A stretch of 64,000 nucleotides of DNA from Pseudomonadota bacterium (lineage in GTDB: Bacteria > Pseudomonadota > Gammaproteobacteria > Burkholderiales > Gallionellaceae), in the NCBI GenBank assembly GCA_021787435.1, contig JAJYLY010000009.1, positions 1-64,000 on the forward strand, written 5' to 3'. A program made the position numbers and the translations under genes. The notes below the pieces were generated by a model. It was not told where the DNA came from, did no database searches, and saw nothing but the letters and a program-made list of their open reading frames with translations. The stretch's first letter is position 1. The number at the start of each line of letters is the position of its first letter. This document shows, one piece after another, positions 28,432 to 37,096 of this stretch.

Positions 28432-30345
28432 ATGAGATTCCTTTTCCTGCTTATCCTTTTGATGACCACCTCAGCGCTGGCCGGTCAGGACGATGACTTT
28501 CTGGCAGCACGTGACGCCTATCGCGCGGGAAATGCGCGACAATTGGCTGCGCTTGCGACGCGTTTGCAAAGTACGCCGTTTGAAGTCTATGTGGCCTATT
28601 ACCAGTTGAGACTGAATCTGGACACGGCTGATACCAATAGTATACGTGAATATCTTGCGCGCCCCGAGGACACGCCGCTGATCGAAAGGATGCGCATCGA
28701 GTGGCTCAAGAAGCTGGGAAAGAAACAGCAATGGGACTTGTTTGACAGCGAATACCCTAAGCTCAAGAATCCCGATGTCGAGCTTATTTGCTATGCATTG
28801 CAATCCAGGATGATGCATCAGGACACATCTGTGCTGAGAGAGGCGCATGACCTGTGGTTCAGCGCAAAAGAGATGCCCGAGAGTTGTGATGTGCCGTTTG
28901 ATGCGGCCATTTCGGCTGGCGTGATCAGCGAGAAGGACATCTGGCAGCGGCAGCGTTTAGCCTTGGAGGCGGGCAATGTGACACTTGCCAAATCGCTTGC
29001 CGCAAGGTTGTCCGGAAGATTGGCAATTTCAGCAGTCGCGCTGGACCGTGCGATGAATAACCCGGGCCGTTATCTTGAGCGGGCGCCTGTCAAAAGCGAA
29101 GGGCAGAGGAGGATTGCGCTGTTTGCCTTGCTGCGATTGGCCAAACAGTCACCGGATATGGCAATGGCGCGGTGGGAAGAAATCAAAGCAAGTTTTCCGG
29201 AAAATGAACGTTTCTATTTTTTTGGCTGGCTGGCCTATGAAGCAGCGCGCAAGCACGATGCACGTGCGCTGCAGTGGTATGCCGAGGCGGGTGATGCACC
29301 GCTCAATGATCAGCAGCAAGCCTGGCGGGTTCGCGCAGCGCTTAGGGTAGAGGATTGGGGCAGTGTACTGTCAGGGATAGAGGCCATGGCAAGCTCGCAG
29401 CAGAACGAAGCAACGTGGCGCTACTGGAAGGCGCGCGCATTGCAGGCGCTTGGCCGTCATATCGATGCATTGGAAATTTTTGTGCCCTTGAGCGCGGAAC
29501 ACACCTTTTATGGTGAATTGGCGCGCGAGGAAATTAGCAGCACGCCGGTGCTGAGCGTCGCGCAGCCCACTTTCCAGCCGGACAAGAGGGCGCTGGAAGA
29601 CATGGAAAGACTGCCAGGAGTGCAGCGTGCGATTGCGCTTTATCGCATGGATATGCGCACCGATGCGTTGCGTGAATGGAATTGGACGATACGTAATTTT
29701 AACGATCAACAATTGCTGGTCGCGGCTGAATTGGCGCGCCGTAATGAGATGTACGACAGGGCAATCAATACGGCCGATAAGACCGTAATGGTGCACGATT
29801 TCAACCTTCGTTATCTCGCGCCTTATCGCTCAGTCATGCGTCAACATATCCAGGAAAATGGCCTAGAAGAGGCATGGGTCTATGGCCTGATGCGCCAGGA
29901 AAGCCGCTTTGTGACTTCGGCCAGGTCGGGTGTGGGTGCGACAGGGTTGATGCAGATCATGCCGACGACTGCGCACTGGATTGCCAGAAAACTGGGGCTG
30001 AAAGATTATCGTACCGAGCTTTTGCAGCAACTGGATACCAATTTGCTTCTGGGCATGTATTACATGAAAAACATGTTGGTGTCATTGGATGGCAGTCCGG
30101 TTTTGGCTTCAGCAGCATACAATGCGGGACCGGGCCGGGCACGCCGCTGGCGTGCAGATGCACCCATGGAAGGCGCGATTTATATCGAAACCATACCATT
30201 CGATGAAACACGTGATTACGTGAAGAAGGTGATGAGCAATACTATGTATTATGCGCAAGAATTCGGTGCTCCTCAGCGCAGTTTGAAAAAGCGTCTTGGC
30301 ATCATCGGAGCGAATGCGGCGGGCGACAGGAGCGGTCTTGAGTAG
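28432..30345 (+). CDS. slt: Soluble lytic murein transglycosylase (Slt70 type)
   Basis: The enzyme cleaves the glycan backbone of peptidoglycan, forming anhydro-muropeptides. The 637-residue precursor has a signal peptide (MRFLFLLILLMTTSALA), a long helical superhelix (about 20-460) and a C-terminal SLT domain with catalytic Glu490 in LMRQESRF followed by ATGLMQIMPTTA and AAYNAGPGR. Its stop at 30343-30345 lies inside the cca start region, so slt and cca are coupled. Confidence 0.94.
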   Translation: MRFLFLLILLMTTSALAGQDDDFLAARDAYRAGNARQLAALATRLQSTPFEVYVAYYQLRLNLDTADTNSIREYLARPEDTPLIERMRIEWLKKLGKKQQWDLFDSEYPKLKNPDVELICYALQSRMMHQDTSVLREAHDLWFSAKEMPESCDVPFDAAISAGVISEKDIWQRQRLALEAGNVTLAKSLAARLSGRLAISAVALDRAMNNPGRYLERAPVKSEGQRRIALFALLRLAKQSPDMAMARWEEIKASFPENERFYFFGWLAYEAARKHDARALQWYAEAGDAPLNDQQQAWRVRAALRVEDWGSVLSGIEAMASSQQNEATWRYWKARALQALGRHIDALEIFVPLSAEHTFYGELAREEISSTPVLSVAQPTFQPDKRALEDMERLPGVQRAIALYRMDMRTDALREWNWTIRNFNDQQLLVAAELARRNEMYDRAINTADKTVMVHDFNLRYLAPYRSVMRQHIQENGLEEAWVYGLMRQESRFVTSARSGVGATGLMQIMPTTAHWIARKLGLKDYRTELLQQLDTNLLLGMYYMKNMLVSLDGSPVLASAAYNAGPGRARRWRADAPMEGAIYIETIPFDETRDYVKKVMSNTMYYAQEFGAPQRSLKKRLGIIGANAAGDRSGLE

Positions 30346-31573
30346 CGATGCAAAAATCTATTGTGTGGGCGGTGCAGTAAGGGACCGTTTGCTGGGATTG
30401 CAGGTTACGGATCACGACTGGGTCGTGGTTGGCAGCACTGCAGAGGAGATGCTGAAACAGGGGTTCTTGCCGGTAGGCAAGGATTTCCCGGTATTTTTGC
30501 ATCCAAAAACGCATGAGGAATATGCGCTGGCGCGCACCGAGCGCAAGACAGCCGCTGGCTACAAGGGGTTCGTGGTACACGCATCGCCCGATGTGACGCT
30601 GGAGCAGGATTTGTTGCGCCGGGACTTTACGATCAACGCGATCGCTGAAGATGTGGCGGGAAATCTGATCGATCCTTATCGCGGCATGGATGATCTGCGT
30701 GACGGTATTCTGCGTCATGTGAGTCCGGCATTCAAAGAGGATCCAGTGCGCATATTGAGGGCTGCAAGATTTGTGGCGCGTTTCGGTTTCAGCATTGCAC
30801 CGGAAACCCTGACGCTGATGCGCGATATGGTGGACAACGGTGAAGTGGACGCGCTGGTGCCCGAACGTGTCTGGCAGGAACTTTCGCGCGGACTGATGGA
30901 GAAGAAACCCTCGAGTTTTTTCGAAACGTTGCGCAACTGCGGTGCCTTGAAGAAAATTCTGCCCGAAGTGGACGCGTTGTTCGGTGTCCCGCAGCCTGAG
31001 AAATATCATCCGGAAATCGACTGTGGCATACATACCATGCTGGTGGTGGATGATGCAGCAAGAAGCGATTATCCTCTGGAAGTGCGTTTTGCCGCACTGA
31101 CCCACGATCTGGGCAAGGCAACGACGCCCAAGGATATTTTGCCGCGTCATATAGGGCACGAAATGCGCGGGGTCGATCTGGTCAAAAAAATGGCAGAGCG
31201 TGTCCGCGCAAGCGGTGAATGCCGCGACCTGGCTTTGCTTGCGGCGCGCTATCACGGCGATATTCACCGCGCCCAAGAACTGCGCAGCGATACGATTGCC
31301 GGACTGTTTCAGTCCACGGACGCATGGCGGCGACCTGCGCGATTTGAGGCGCTGTTGCAGGCATGCGCTGCTGACGCGCGCGGACGCATTGGGCATGAGC
31401 AGGATGATTATCCCCAGGCTGCTTATTTGCTGCATTTGCTGTCGGCCGCACGCGCAGTGGATGCGGGCGAAATTTCGCGCTCATGTCAAGATAGCTGTAC
31501 AATCGCTAGCGCTGTGCAAAAAGCGCGCATCAGCGCAATTGAAAGTGAACAGAAAAGGATGAGCAATGCGTAA
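30338..31573 (+). CDS. cca: CCA tRNA nucleotidyltransferase (multifunctional, with HD domain)
   Basis: The enzyme adds or repairs the 3' CCA of tRNAs. I place the start at TTG 30338, because AGGAG sits 5 bp before it and the protein then begins MSSDAKIYCVGGAVRDRLLG, as in E. coli Cca. Upstream in-frame starts at 30296 and 30314 lack this. The product has 411 residues: nucleotidyltransferase head with GGAVRD, the RRDFTINAIA motif, and an HD phosphohydrolase domain (LTHDLGKATTP). The start overlaps the slt stop, and the stop overlaps the EF-hand gene. Confidence 0.94.
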   Translation: MSSDAKIYCVGGAVRDRLLGLQVTDHDWVVVGSTAEEMLKQGFLPVGKDFPVFLHPKTHEEYALARTERKTAAGYKGFVVHASPDVTLEQDLLRRDFTINAIAEDVAGNLIDPYRGMDDLRDGILRHVSPAFKEDPVRILRAARFVARFGFSIAPETLTLMRDMVDNGEVDALVPERVWQELSRGLMEKKPSSFFETLRNCGALKKILPEVDALFGVPQPEKYHPEIDCGIHTMLVVDDAARSDYPLEVRFAALTHDLGKATTPKDILPRHIGHEMRGVDLVKKMAERVRASGECRDLALLAARYHGDIHRAQELRSDTIAGLFQSTDAWRRPARFEALLQACAADARGRIGHEQDDYPQAAYLLHLLSAARAVDAGEISRSCQDSCTIASAVQKARISAIESEQKRMSNA

Positions 31574-32051
31574 GTGGATATGGGTGGTTTTTGGGTTTGT
31601 GCTGCCATGCGCGGCGATGGCAGCAGGCCAGGGTGTCATCACCAAGCAGGAAAGGGATGCCAAGATCGATCAGGCGTTCAACGCGCTAGATACGGACAAG
31701 TCGGGCAGTTTGTCGCGCGCAGAAATAGAACAAAATGCCCCCGCCTTGGCGGGCAGCTATGATCAGATCGATGCGAATCATGACGGGATGATTTCCAAGA
31801 AAGAGTTCAAGGATGCCATTTTGGCTGCTGCGAAAAGACAGCGTGAATTCATCGATAAGCTGGCTCGGGCCGACAAGGACAAAAATGGCATGTTGTCGCG
31901 CGAGGAAGCGAAGGCTTTGCCAAACCTCAGCGCAAATTTTGATGAGATAGATGCCAATCACGATGGGCAACTGACGTTGAAGGAAATATCTGATTACATA
32001 CGCACGCATGCCAACAAGGCCGTGGTGAAAAAATCGCATGCAACCCCTTAA
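31566..32051 (+). CDS. Exported EF-hand calcium-binding protein
   Basis: The 161-residue protein has a signal peptide (MRKWIWVVFGFVLPCAAMAA) and four canonical 12-residue EF-hand loops, each starting with Asp and ending with Glu: 42-53 (DTDKSGSLSRAE), 69-80 (DANHDGMISKKE), 103-114 (DKDKNGMLSREE) and 129-140 (DANHDGQLTLKE). It should bind Ca2+ in the periplasm. Function is unknown. Its ATG overlaps the last codons of cca; AAGGATG supplies the ribosome site. The 3' end overlaps the convergent methyltransferase gene by 4 bp. Confidence 0.9.
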   Translation: MRKWIWVVFGFVLPCAAMAAGQGVITKQERDAKIDQAFNALDTDKSGSLSRAEIEQNAPALAGSYDQIDANHDGMISKKEFKDAILAAAKRQREFIDKLARADKDKNGMLSREEAKALPNLSANFDEIDANHDGQLTLKEISDYIRTHANKAVVKKSHATP

Positions 32052-33208
32052 AGCAGACGCGTCAAGTCTCCGCAGGAAAATCCGGATAACGGTGTGGTCA
32101 GTTTTTTGCTCAACGCGAGCACTTTGAAGAGTTCGCCCATTTCCGCAGGGCTAGTGAGTTTCTGCAGCTGTGCTGAAAGCGGCAGATAGACTTTGAGGTC
32201 TTCTGGCGATATGTCGCTAAGCAATTCTGTGATGCGGTTGTTGATCAGGAAGAATGCCTGATTGGTATAGCCTGCCACTTCCAGCCCGGCATCGATGCCG
32301 CTTTCGGCGATGTCGGTGAAATTGACATGCGCAGTGATGTCCTGCAGGCCTGGGAGATAGAATGGGTCATCGTGCGCGTGATGGCGATAGTGGCACATCA
32401 GTGTGCCTGTTGCGCGTTGCGGGTGATAAAACTCGCGTGTGCCAAAACCGTAATCGATAAATAGCATTGCACCTTGCGTCAAGCAACATGCAAGGCTGCT
32501 GACGAGTCCACGGGCCGCAAGGCAAATTTCGCTGGCATAGTCGCCATCGACGTTGATTTTTTGGGCGGCTTGCAGCAAGGTTTTGTCGCTGATTTCGTGT
32601 TCCTGCCAGACAAATCCAGATTCATCCTGTGCAACACCCCATTCACTTATCTGTTTGTTCAGCCAGTGTACGCGGTGTACCGGTAGTGCATCAAGCACTT
32701 CGTTGGCAACGATGGCGCCGCTGAAATGTTCGGGCAGTTTGTCCAGCCAGTGTATGCGATGGAATAAGTGCGGCAACTGCTGCAAAAACAGATTCTTCTG
32801 GCGCTCACGAAGATCGGCGCTGACTTCCAGAATGCTGTAGCTGTCTGGCAGGCAACCTAGGCTTTCCATTTCCTGCAGCATGTCGGAGGCAAGTTTTCCG
32901 CTGCCTGCGCCCAGTTCCAGGATGTGCGGTGCGCTGGCCGAGATGATTTCCGCCATTTGATTTGCCAGAGTGCGCCCGAATAGCGGCGAGAGTTCGGGTG
33001 CCGTGATGAAATCGCCCGCTTCGCCAAGTTTATGCGTGCCTGTGGTGTAGTAGCCAAGGCCCGGCGCATACAAAGCCATCTCCATATAGCGCGCGAACGA
33101 AATCCAGCCCCCGCTGGCGGCGATCTCGTCGCGGATATGCTGAACCATGCCGTCGCTATGTTGCATTGCTTCGGGGCTGGGGGCGGGCAGTGGGGCAGTG
33201 TCAGGCAT
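32048..33208 (-). CDS. Class I SAM-dependent methyltransferase, MidA/NDUFAF7 family
   Basis: The 386-residue protein matches the COG1565 (DUF185) family related to mitochondrial NDUFAF7, which methylates an arginine of a complex I subunit. The SAM motif is HILELGAGSGKLASDML and the conserved FITAPELSPLFG lies before it. The bacterial substrate is not established. It is divergent from the pteridine reductase-like gene and ends overlapping the EF-hand gene. Confidence 0.9.
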   Translation of the reverse strand: MPDTAPLPAPSPEAMQHSDGMVQHIRDEIAASGGWISFARYMEMALYAPGLGYYTTGTHKLGEAGDFITAPELSPLFGRTLANQMAEIISASAPHILELGAGSGKLASDMLQEMESLGCLPDSYSILEVSADLRERQKNLFLQQLPHLFHRIHWLDKLPEHFSGAIVANEVLDALPVHRVHWLNKQISEWGVAQDESGFVWQEHEISDKTLLQAAQKINVDGDYASEICLAARGLVSSLACCLTQGAMLFIDYGFGTREFYHPQRATGTLMCHYRHHAHDDPFYLPGLQDITAHVNFTDIAESGIDAGLEVAGYTNQAFFLINNRITELLSDISPEDLKVYLPLSAQLQKLTSPAEMGELFKVLALSKKLTTPLSGFSCGDLTRLL

Positions 33209-33253
33209 GTCGGGTATAATTCACTAAAGTGGTCAAGTTTAATGGAGGATTCG

Positions 33254-33994
33254 GTGCCAGGCAAAGTAATATTAGTCACAGGAGGCGGCAGACGGGTGGG
33301 TGCTACAATTTGTCGTCGGCTGCATGCGGCGGGCGCTGACATTGCACTGCATTACCGCAGTTCCTCGGACGAGGCGCTGGCTTTGCAGCAAGAGCTTAAT
33401 GACAGGCGCGAGGGGAGCGTTGCGGTATTTGCGGCCGACCTGCTCGACCTGGATGCCTTGCCTAGGCTGATCGAACAAGTTATGGCGCGTTTCGGCAGAC
33501 TGGATGGTCTGGTCAACAATGCATCGAGTTTTTATCCGACACCTCTGGCGGAGGTCAATGAGGATCACTGGCATGATCTTCTCGGCACCAATTTGCGCGC
33601 GCCGCTGTTTCTTGCCCAGGCTGCAGCTGATGAACTGCGCCGTCGTCATGGTTGCATCGTCAATATCGTGGACATCCATGCTGAGCGACCGATGCAGGGT
33701 CATCTGCTCTACAGCGTGGCCAAGGCCGGGCTGGTCGCATTGACGCGCGCGCTGGCTCATGAGATGGCGCCGCAGGTGCGCGTGAATGCGGTAGCGCCTG
33801 GCGTGATCCTCTGGCCGGAGGGGGAAGGCTGGGCGGATAATGATGAGCGGCGCAAGATTGTTGCGCACACCTTGCTTAAGCGCGAAGGCGAGCCCGACGA
33901 TATTGCGAAAACCGTTGTCTTTCTCGTTCAGGACGCGCCTTATATCACCGGCCAGGTCATTGCAGTGGATGGCGGAAGAAGCATCAACCTTTAA
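33254..33994 (+). CDS. Pteridine reductase-like SDR (FolM/PTR1 type)
   Basis: This SDR resembles pteridine reductases, which use NADPH to reduce dihydrofolate or pterins. It has the TGxxxRxG variant VTGGGRRVGATICRRLH, LVNNASSFYPTPL, and YSVAKAGLVALTRALA, ending ITGQVIAVDGGRSINL. GTG 33254 is preferred because GGAGG lies 5 bp ahead; ATG 33242 in the same frame overlaps that site. The product has 246 residues. It is 12 bp before ttcA, so they are probably co-transcribed. Confidence 0.87.
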   Translation: MPGKVILVTGGGRRVGATICRRLHAAGADIALHYRSSSDEALALQQELNDRREGSVAVFAADLLDLDALPRLIEQVMARFGRLDGLVNNASSFYPTPLAEVNEDHWHDLLGTNLRAPLFLAQAAADELRRRHGCIVNIVDIHAERPMQGHLLYSVAKAGLVALTRALAHEMAPQVRVNAVAPGVILWPEGEGWADNDERRKIVAHTLLKREGEPDDIAKTVVFLVQDAPYITGQVIAVDGGRSINL

Positions 33995-34006
33995 TCCGGA
34001 ATTTTT

Positions 34007-34855
34007 ATGAACGCAATCGTGCAACCCGTCCATTTCGACCATTCTGGTAATTTCAATAAACTCAAGGGCCGGCTGGAACATTTGGTGGGCAAGGCCATCT
34101 TTGATTTCAACATGATAGAGGATGGCGATACCGTGATGGTTTGCCTGTCAGGCGGCAAGGATTCCTATACCCTGCTGGATATCCTGCTTACCTTGCGTAA
34201 ACGAGCACCTATCGATTTTCGTCTCATTGCGATGAATCTGGATCAGAAACAACCAGGTTTCCCTGCCGAGGTTCTGCCCAATTATCTGATGCGGCTGGGG
34301 GTGGAATATCACATCGAGACACAGGATACTTATTCGATCGTCAAGGAAAAAATCCCCGAGGGTAAGACGACCTGTTCTCTGTGTTCGCGTTTGCGGCGCG
34401 GCATCATATACAAAGTGGCGGGCGAATTGGGCGCGAACAAGATCGCGCTGGGGCATCATCGCGATGACATGATAGAGACGCTGTTTCTGAATCTGTTTTT
34501 CGCTGGAAGGTTGAAGGCCATGCCTCCCAAGCTCGTCACTGACAAAGGAGATCATATTGTGATCCGCCCTTTGGCATACTGCGTAGAAAAGGACATCGCG
34601 CGTTATGCGCGCGGAATGGAATTTCCTATCATCCCATGCAACCTGTGCGGTTCGCAGGAAAATCTGCAACGGCAAAGCATCAAGGAGATGCTAAGCGGCT
34701 GGGAGAGGCAATACCCCGGACGCAGTCAGACCATATTTACCGCGATGCAGAATGTTGTGCCTTCACATCTGCTGGATGGCAGGCAGTTCGATTTCAAAAA
34801 CATGTTTCCCGGGCAGAACGTCGCGGAAGGCGATGTTGCGTTTGACGAGGCATAA
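34007..34855 (+). CDS. ttcA: tRNA 2-thiocytidine(32) synthetase TtcA
   Basis: TtcA thiolates cytidine 32 in tRNA using ATP and an Fe-S cluster. The 282-residue protein has the PP-loop SGGKDS at 48-53, the cluster cysteines CxxC at 124 and 127 (CSLC), and a further CxxC at 212 and 215 (PCNLCGSQ), as in the E. coli enzyme. It follows the pteridine reductase-like gene by 12 bp and precedes the cytochrome locus, with no obvious terminator. Confidence 0.95.
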   Translation: MNAIVQPVHFDHSGNFNKLKGRLEHLVGKAIFDFNMIEDGDTVMVCLSGGKDSYTLLDILLTLRKRAPIDFRLIAMNLDQKQPGFPAEVLPNYLMRLGVEYHIETQDTYSIVKEKIPEGKTTCSLCSRLRRGIIYKVAGELGANKIALGHHRDDMIETLFLNLFFAGRLKAMPPKLVTDKGDHIVIRPLAYCVEKDIARYARGMEFPIIPCNLCGSQENLQRQSIKEMLSGWERQYPGRSQTIFTAMQNVVPSHLLDGRQFDFKNMFPGQNVAEGDVAFDEA

Positions 34856-34898
34856 CAATGTTTCTGTAATCATATTAGGTTATTAAGGGGTAATTTTT

Positions 34899-34982
34899 TA
34901 TAATTACATGCTTATGTACGGATTGCCATTTTTAGCTTAACATTGAAAATTAAATTGGAGGGCTATACCCTCCTTCTCTTTT
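34899..34982 (+). promoter_or_regulatory. Leader of the five-haem cytochrome gene, with hairpin
   Basis: The 161-bp gap between ttcA and the cytochrome gene is very AT-rich. A TATAAT word at 34899-34904 could be a -10, though no good -35 is found. A hairpin GGAGGG-CTATA-CCCTCC at 34957-34973 is followed by TTCTCTTTT, resembling a weak intrinsic terminator. It could end ttcA transcripts or attenuate the cytochrome operon. Confidence 0.45.
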
Positions 34983-35016
34983 GAGTGCAGGTTTCGTTTT
35001 AAAAGTGGAGAAGCAG

Positions 35017-37041
35017 ATGGCGTTTGGATTGAGGCTGCTGGGCTGGGTTGGCATGGTATTGCCGGCTATTTTATTGAATCCGGCATATGCCGTTACTCAG
35101 GATGAACTGGTAAAACAAGGCGCCTACCTTGCACATCTAGGCGATTGCGTAGCATGCCATACTGCCAAGGGCGGCAAGACCATGGCAGGCGGGCTGGAAT
35201 TAAAAACGCCCTTCGGTGTTGTTTATTCCACTAATATCACGCCGGATGTCAAAACCGGAATTGGCGGCTATAGCTTCGAGCAATTCGATCGCGCCATGCG
35301 CAAGGGAGTTGCCGATGACGGCCATAATCTCTATCCCGCCATGCCTTATCCTTCGTTTGCCAAGACTTCAGCTGACGACATGCGCGCGCTGTATGCCTAC
35401 ATGATGCATGGCGTTGAGCCGGTTAGCCAGCCAAATAAAGAGAATAAGATGATGTGGCCGTTCAGCATGCGTTTTGGGCTGAAAATCTGGAACATGGTGT
35501 TTCTTGACGACTCGCCCTTCAAGGCTGATCAGCAGAAGTCTGCTCAATGGAACCGCGGTGCTTACATCGTCCAGGGGTTGGGCCATTGCGGTTCATGCCA
35601 TACGCCGCGCGGCATAGGCTTCCAGGAAAAGACCATGAGCCAGGATGGCGCCGATGGCAAATACTTCCTGACAGGTGCGACGGTTGAAGCATGGCATGCA
35701 GTCAATCTGCGCAATCAATGGTCGGCACCTGAGCTGGCCAGATTCCTGAAGACCGGTTTCAACAGCCATGCAACGGCTTATGGCACGATGACCGAAGTGG
35801 TACATTTCAGCACCCAGAATTTCAGCGACAGCGATCTGTCTGCGATGGGGGAATACATCAGCACCCTGCCGCCCAATTCGGAATCCGGTATCCTCAAGCC
35901 GAAGGGCGCAAAACTTGCGCAGGATGACGAGCTATTCAAGACCCGAGGCGGTCTAGGCTATGTGCAGTTCTGTTCGACCTGCCACCAGCTGGATGGCAGG
36001 GGGATGCAAAAACTCTTCCCGCCTCTGGCTGACAATTCATCAGTGCAGTCTAAGGATCCGACCTCCGTGATTCATGTGGTGTTGAGCGGCTGGATGTCGC
36101 CTGAAACGCAGTCGGCAAAACGCGCATTTGGCATGCCAAGTTACAGCAGTTTGACTGACAAGGAGTTGGCAGAGATTGTGACTTTCGTGCGAACCAAGTG
36201 GGGCAATCAGGGAAGTCCTGTGACCGCTGATGAGATCAAGAAAATGCGCAGCGAGATTGCGCTGAAGCCGACAGAGCCGTCGAAGTTTGTGGTGCCGCGT
36301 TTTGCTGACATGTTAAATAGCCCGAATGCCGATCAGCTGATCTACGGCATGCGGCTGATGGCGCAGACGAAGCTTATGGTGCCCGACAATGTGGGCGATG
36401 TCCTGAATTGCAACAGCTGCCATCTGGTGGGTGGGACCGTGGCTCATGCCGCGCCCTATGTCGGGATTTCGGCCTTGTTCCCTTCCTATGCGCCGCGTGC
36501 CGGCAAGGTGATCGACTTCAAGGAGCGAGTCAATGGCTGTATGAGACGCTCCATGAACGGAAAGCCGCTGGCCAAGGATTCCAAGGAAATGCTCGCAATG
36601 ATTGCATACATGGACAACATGAAGGGCAATGCCAAGCCGGATCAACCCATACCGGGGCGCGGCGTGGGCAAGATCAGCCACAGCATTATTCCGAACCTGG
36701 AGAATGGCAAGCAGGTCTACAAGGATCAGTGTGCGGTCTGTCATGGCGACAACGGAGAGGGGATGAAACGCGCGGACGGCAGTTTCGTGTTCCCGCCGCT
36801 GTGGGGTGAACAGTCTTTCAATATCGGCGCCGGAATTGCGAAGACCTATACTGCCGCAGCCTTTGTGAAGAGCAACATGCCGATGGCTAATACGTTGACC
36901 TTCCAGCTGGGGCAGGGCGGTTTGACCGATCAGCAGTCAGTCGATGTCGCGGCCTATTTTACGCACATGCCTCGTCCAGACTTTCCGGACAAGGTCAAGG
37001 ATTGGCCGAACGGCGGCAAACCGGACGACTCGCGATATTGA
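35017..37041 (+). CDS. Five-haem cytochrome c: triheme ADH-type cytochrome fused to TsdA-like diheme domain
   Basis: From ATG 35017 (GGAG 6 bp upstream) the precursor has 674 residues with a signal peptide ending near AYA (25). Five CxxCH haem sites lie at 44-48, 191-195, 319-323, 465-469 and 572-576. The first three and their spacing match the triheme cytochrome subunit of alcohol/gluconate dehydrogenases (GAYLAHLGDCVACHTAKGG; CGSCHTPRG). The last two resemble thiosulfate dehydrogenase TsdA, including Cys508 in VNGCMRRSMNGKPL, placed like the TsdA Cys haem ligand. It should act in the periplasm. Thiosulfate/tetrathionate chemistry is an inference. It heads a locus with an SBP and a DsrE-like gene. 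Confidence 0.85.
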   Translation: MAFGLRLLGWVGMVLPAILLNPAYAVTQDELVKQGAYLAHLGDCVACHTAKGGKTMAGGLELKTPFGVVYSTNITPDVKTGIGGYSFEQFDRAMRKGVADDGHNLYPAMPYPSFAKTSADDMRALYAYMMHGVEPVSQPNKENKMMWPFSMRFGLKIWNMVFLDDSPFKADQQKSAQWNRGAYIVQGLGHCGSCHTPRGIGFQEKTMSQDGADGKYFLTGATVEAWHAVNLRNQWSAPELARFLKTGFNSHATAYGTMTEVVHFSTQNFSDSDLSAMGEYISTLPPNSESGILKPKGAKLAQDDELFKTRGGLGYVQFCSTCHQLDGRGMQKLFPPLADNSSVQSKDPTSVIHVVLSGWMSPETQSAKRAFGMPSYSSLTDKELAEIVTFVRTKWGNQGSPVTADEIKKMRSEIALKPTEPSKFVVPRFADMLNSPNADQLIYGMRLMAQTKLMVPDNVGDVLNCNSCHLVGGTVAHAAPYVGISALFPSYAPRAGKVIDFKERVNGCMRRSMNGKPLAKDSKEMLAMIAYMDNMKGNAKPDQPIPGRGVGKISHSIIPNLENGKQVYKDQCAVCHGDNGEGMKRADGSFVFPPLWGEQSFNIGAGIAKTYTAAAFVKSNMPMANTLTFQLGQGGLTDQQSVDVAAYFTHMPRPDFPDKVKDWPNGGKPDDSRY

Positions 37042-37096
37042 TGATTCATGCAGGCGGAGTTTGAATTTCAGGTTTAATTAATACAAGGAGATGTTT

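Noticed and set aside
30302..31435. A 377-codon open frame antisense to cca
   Set aside because: It is a shadow of cca, with no ribosome site or domain.
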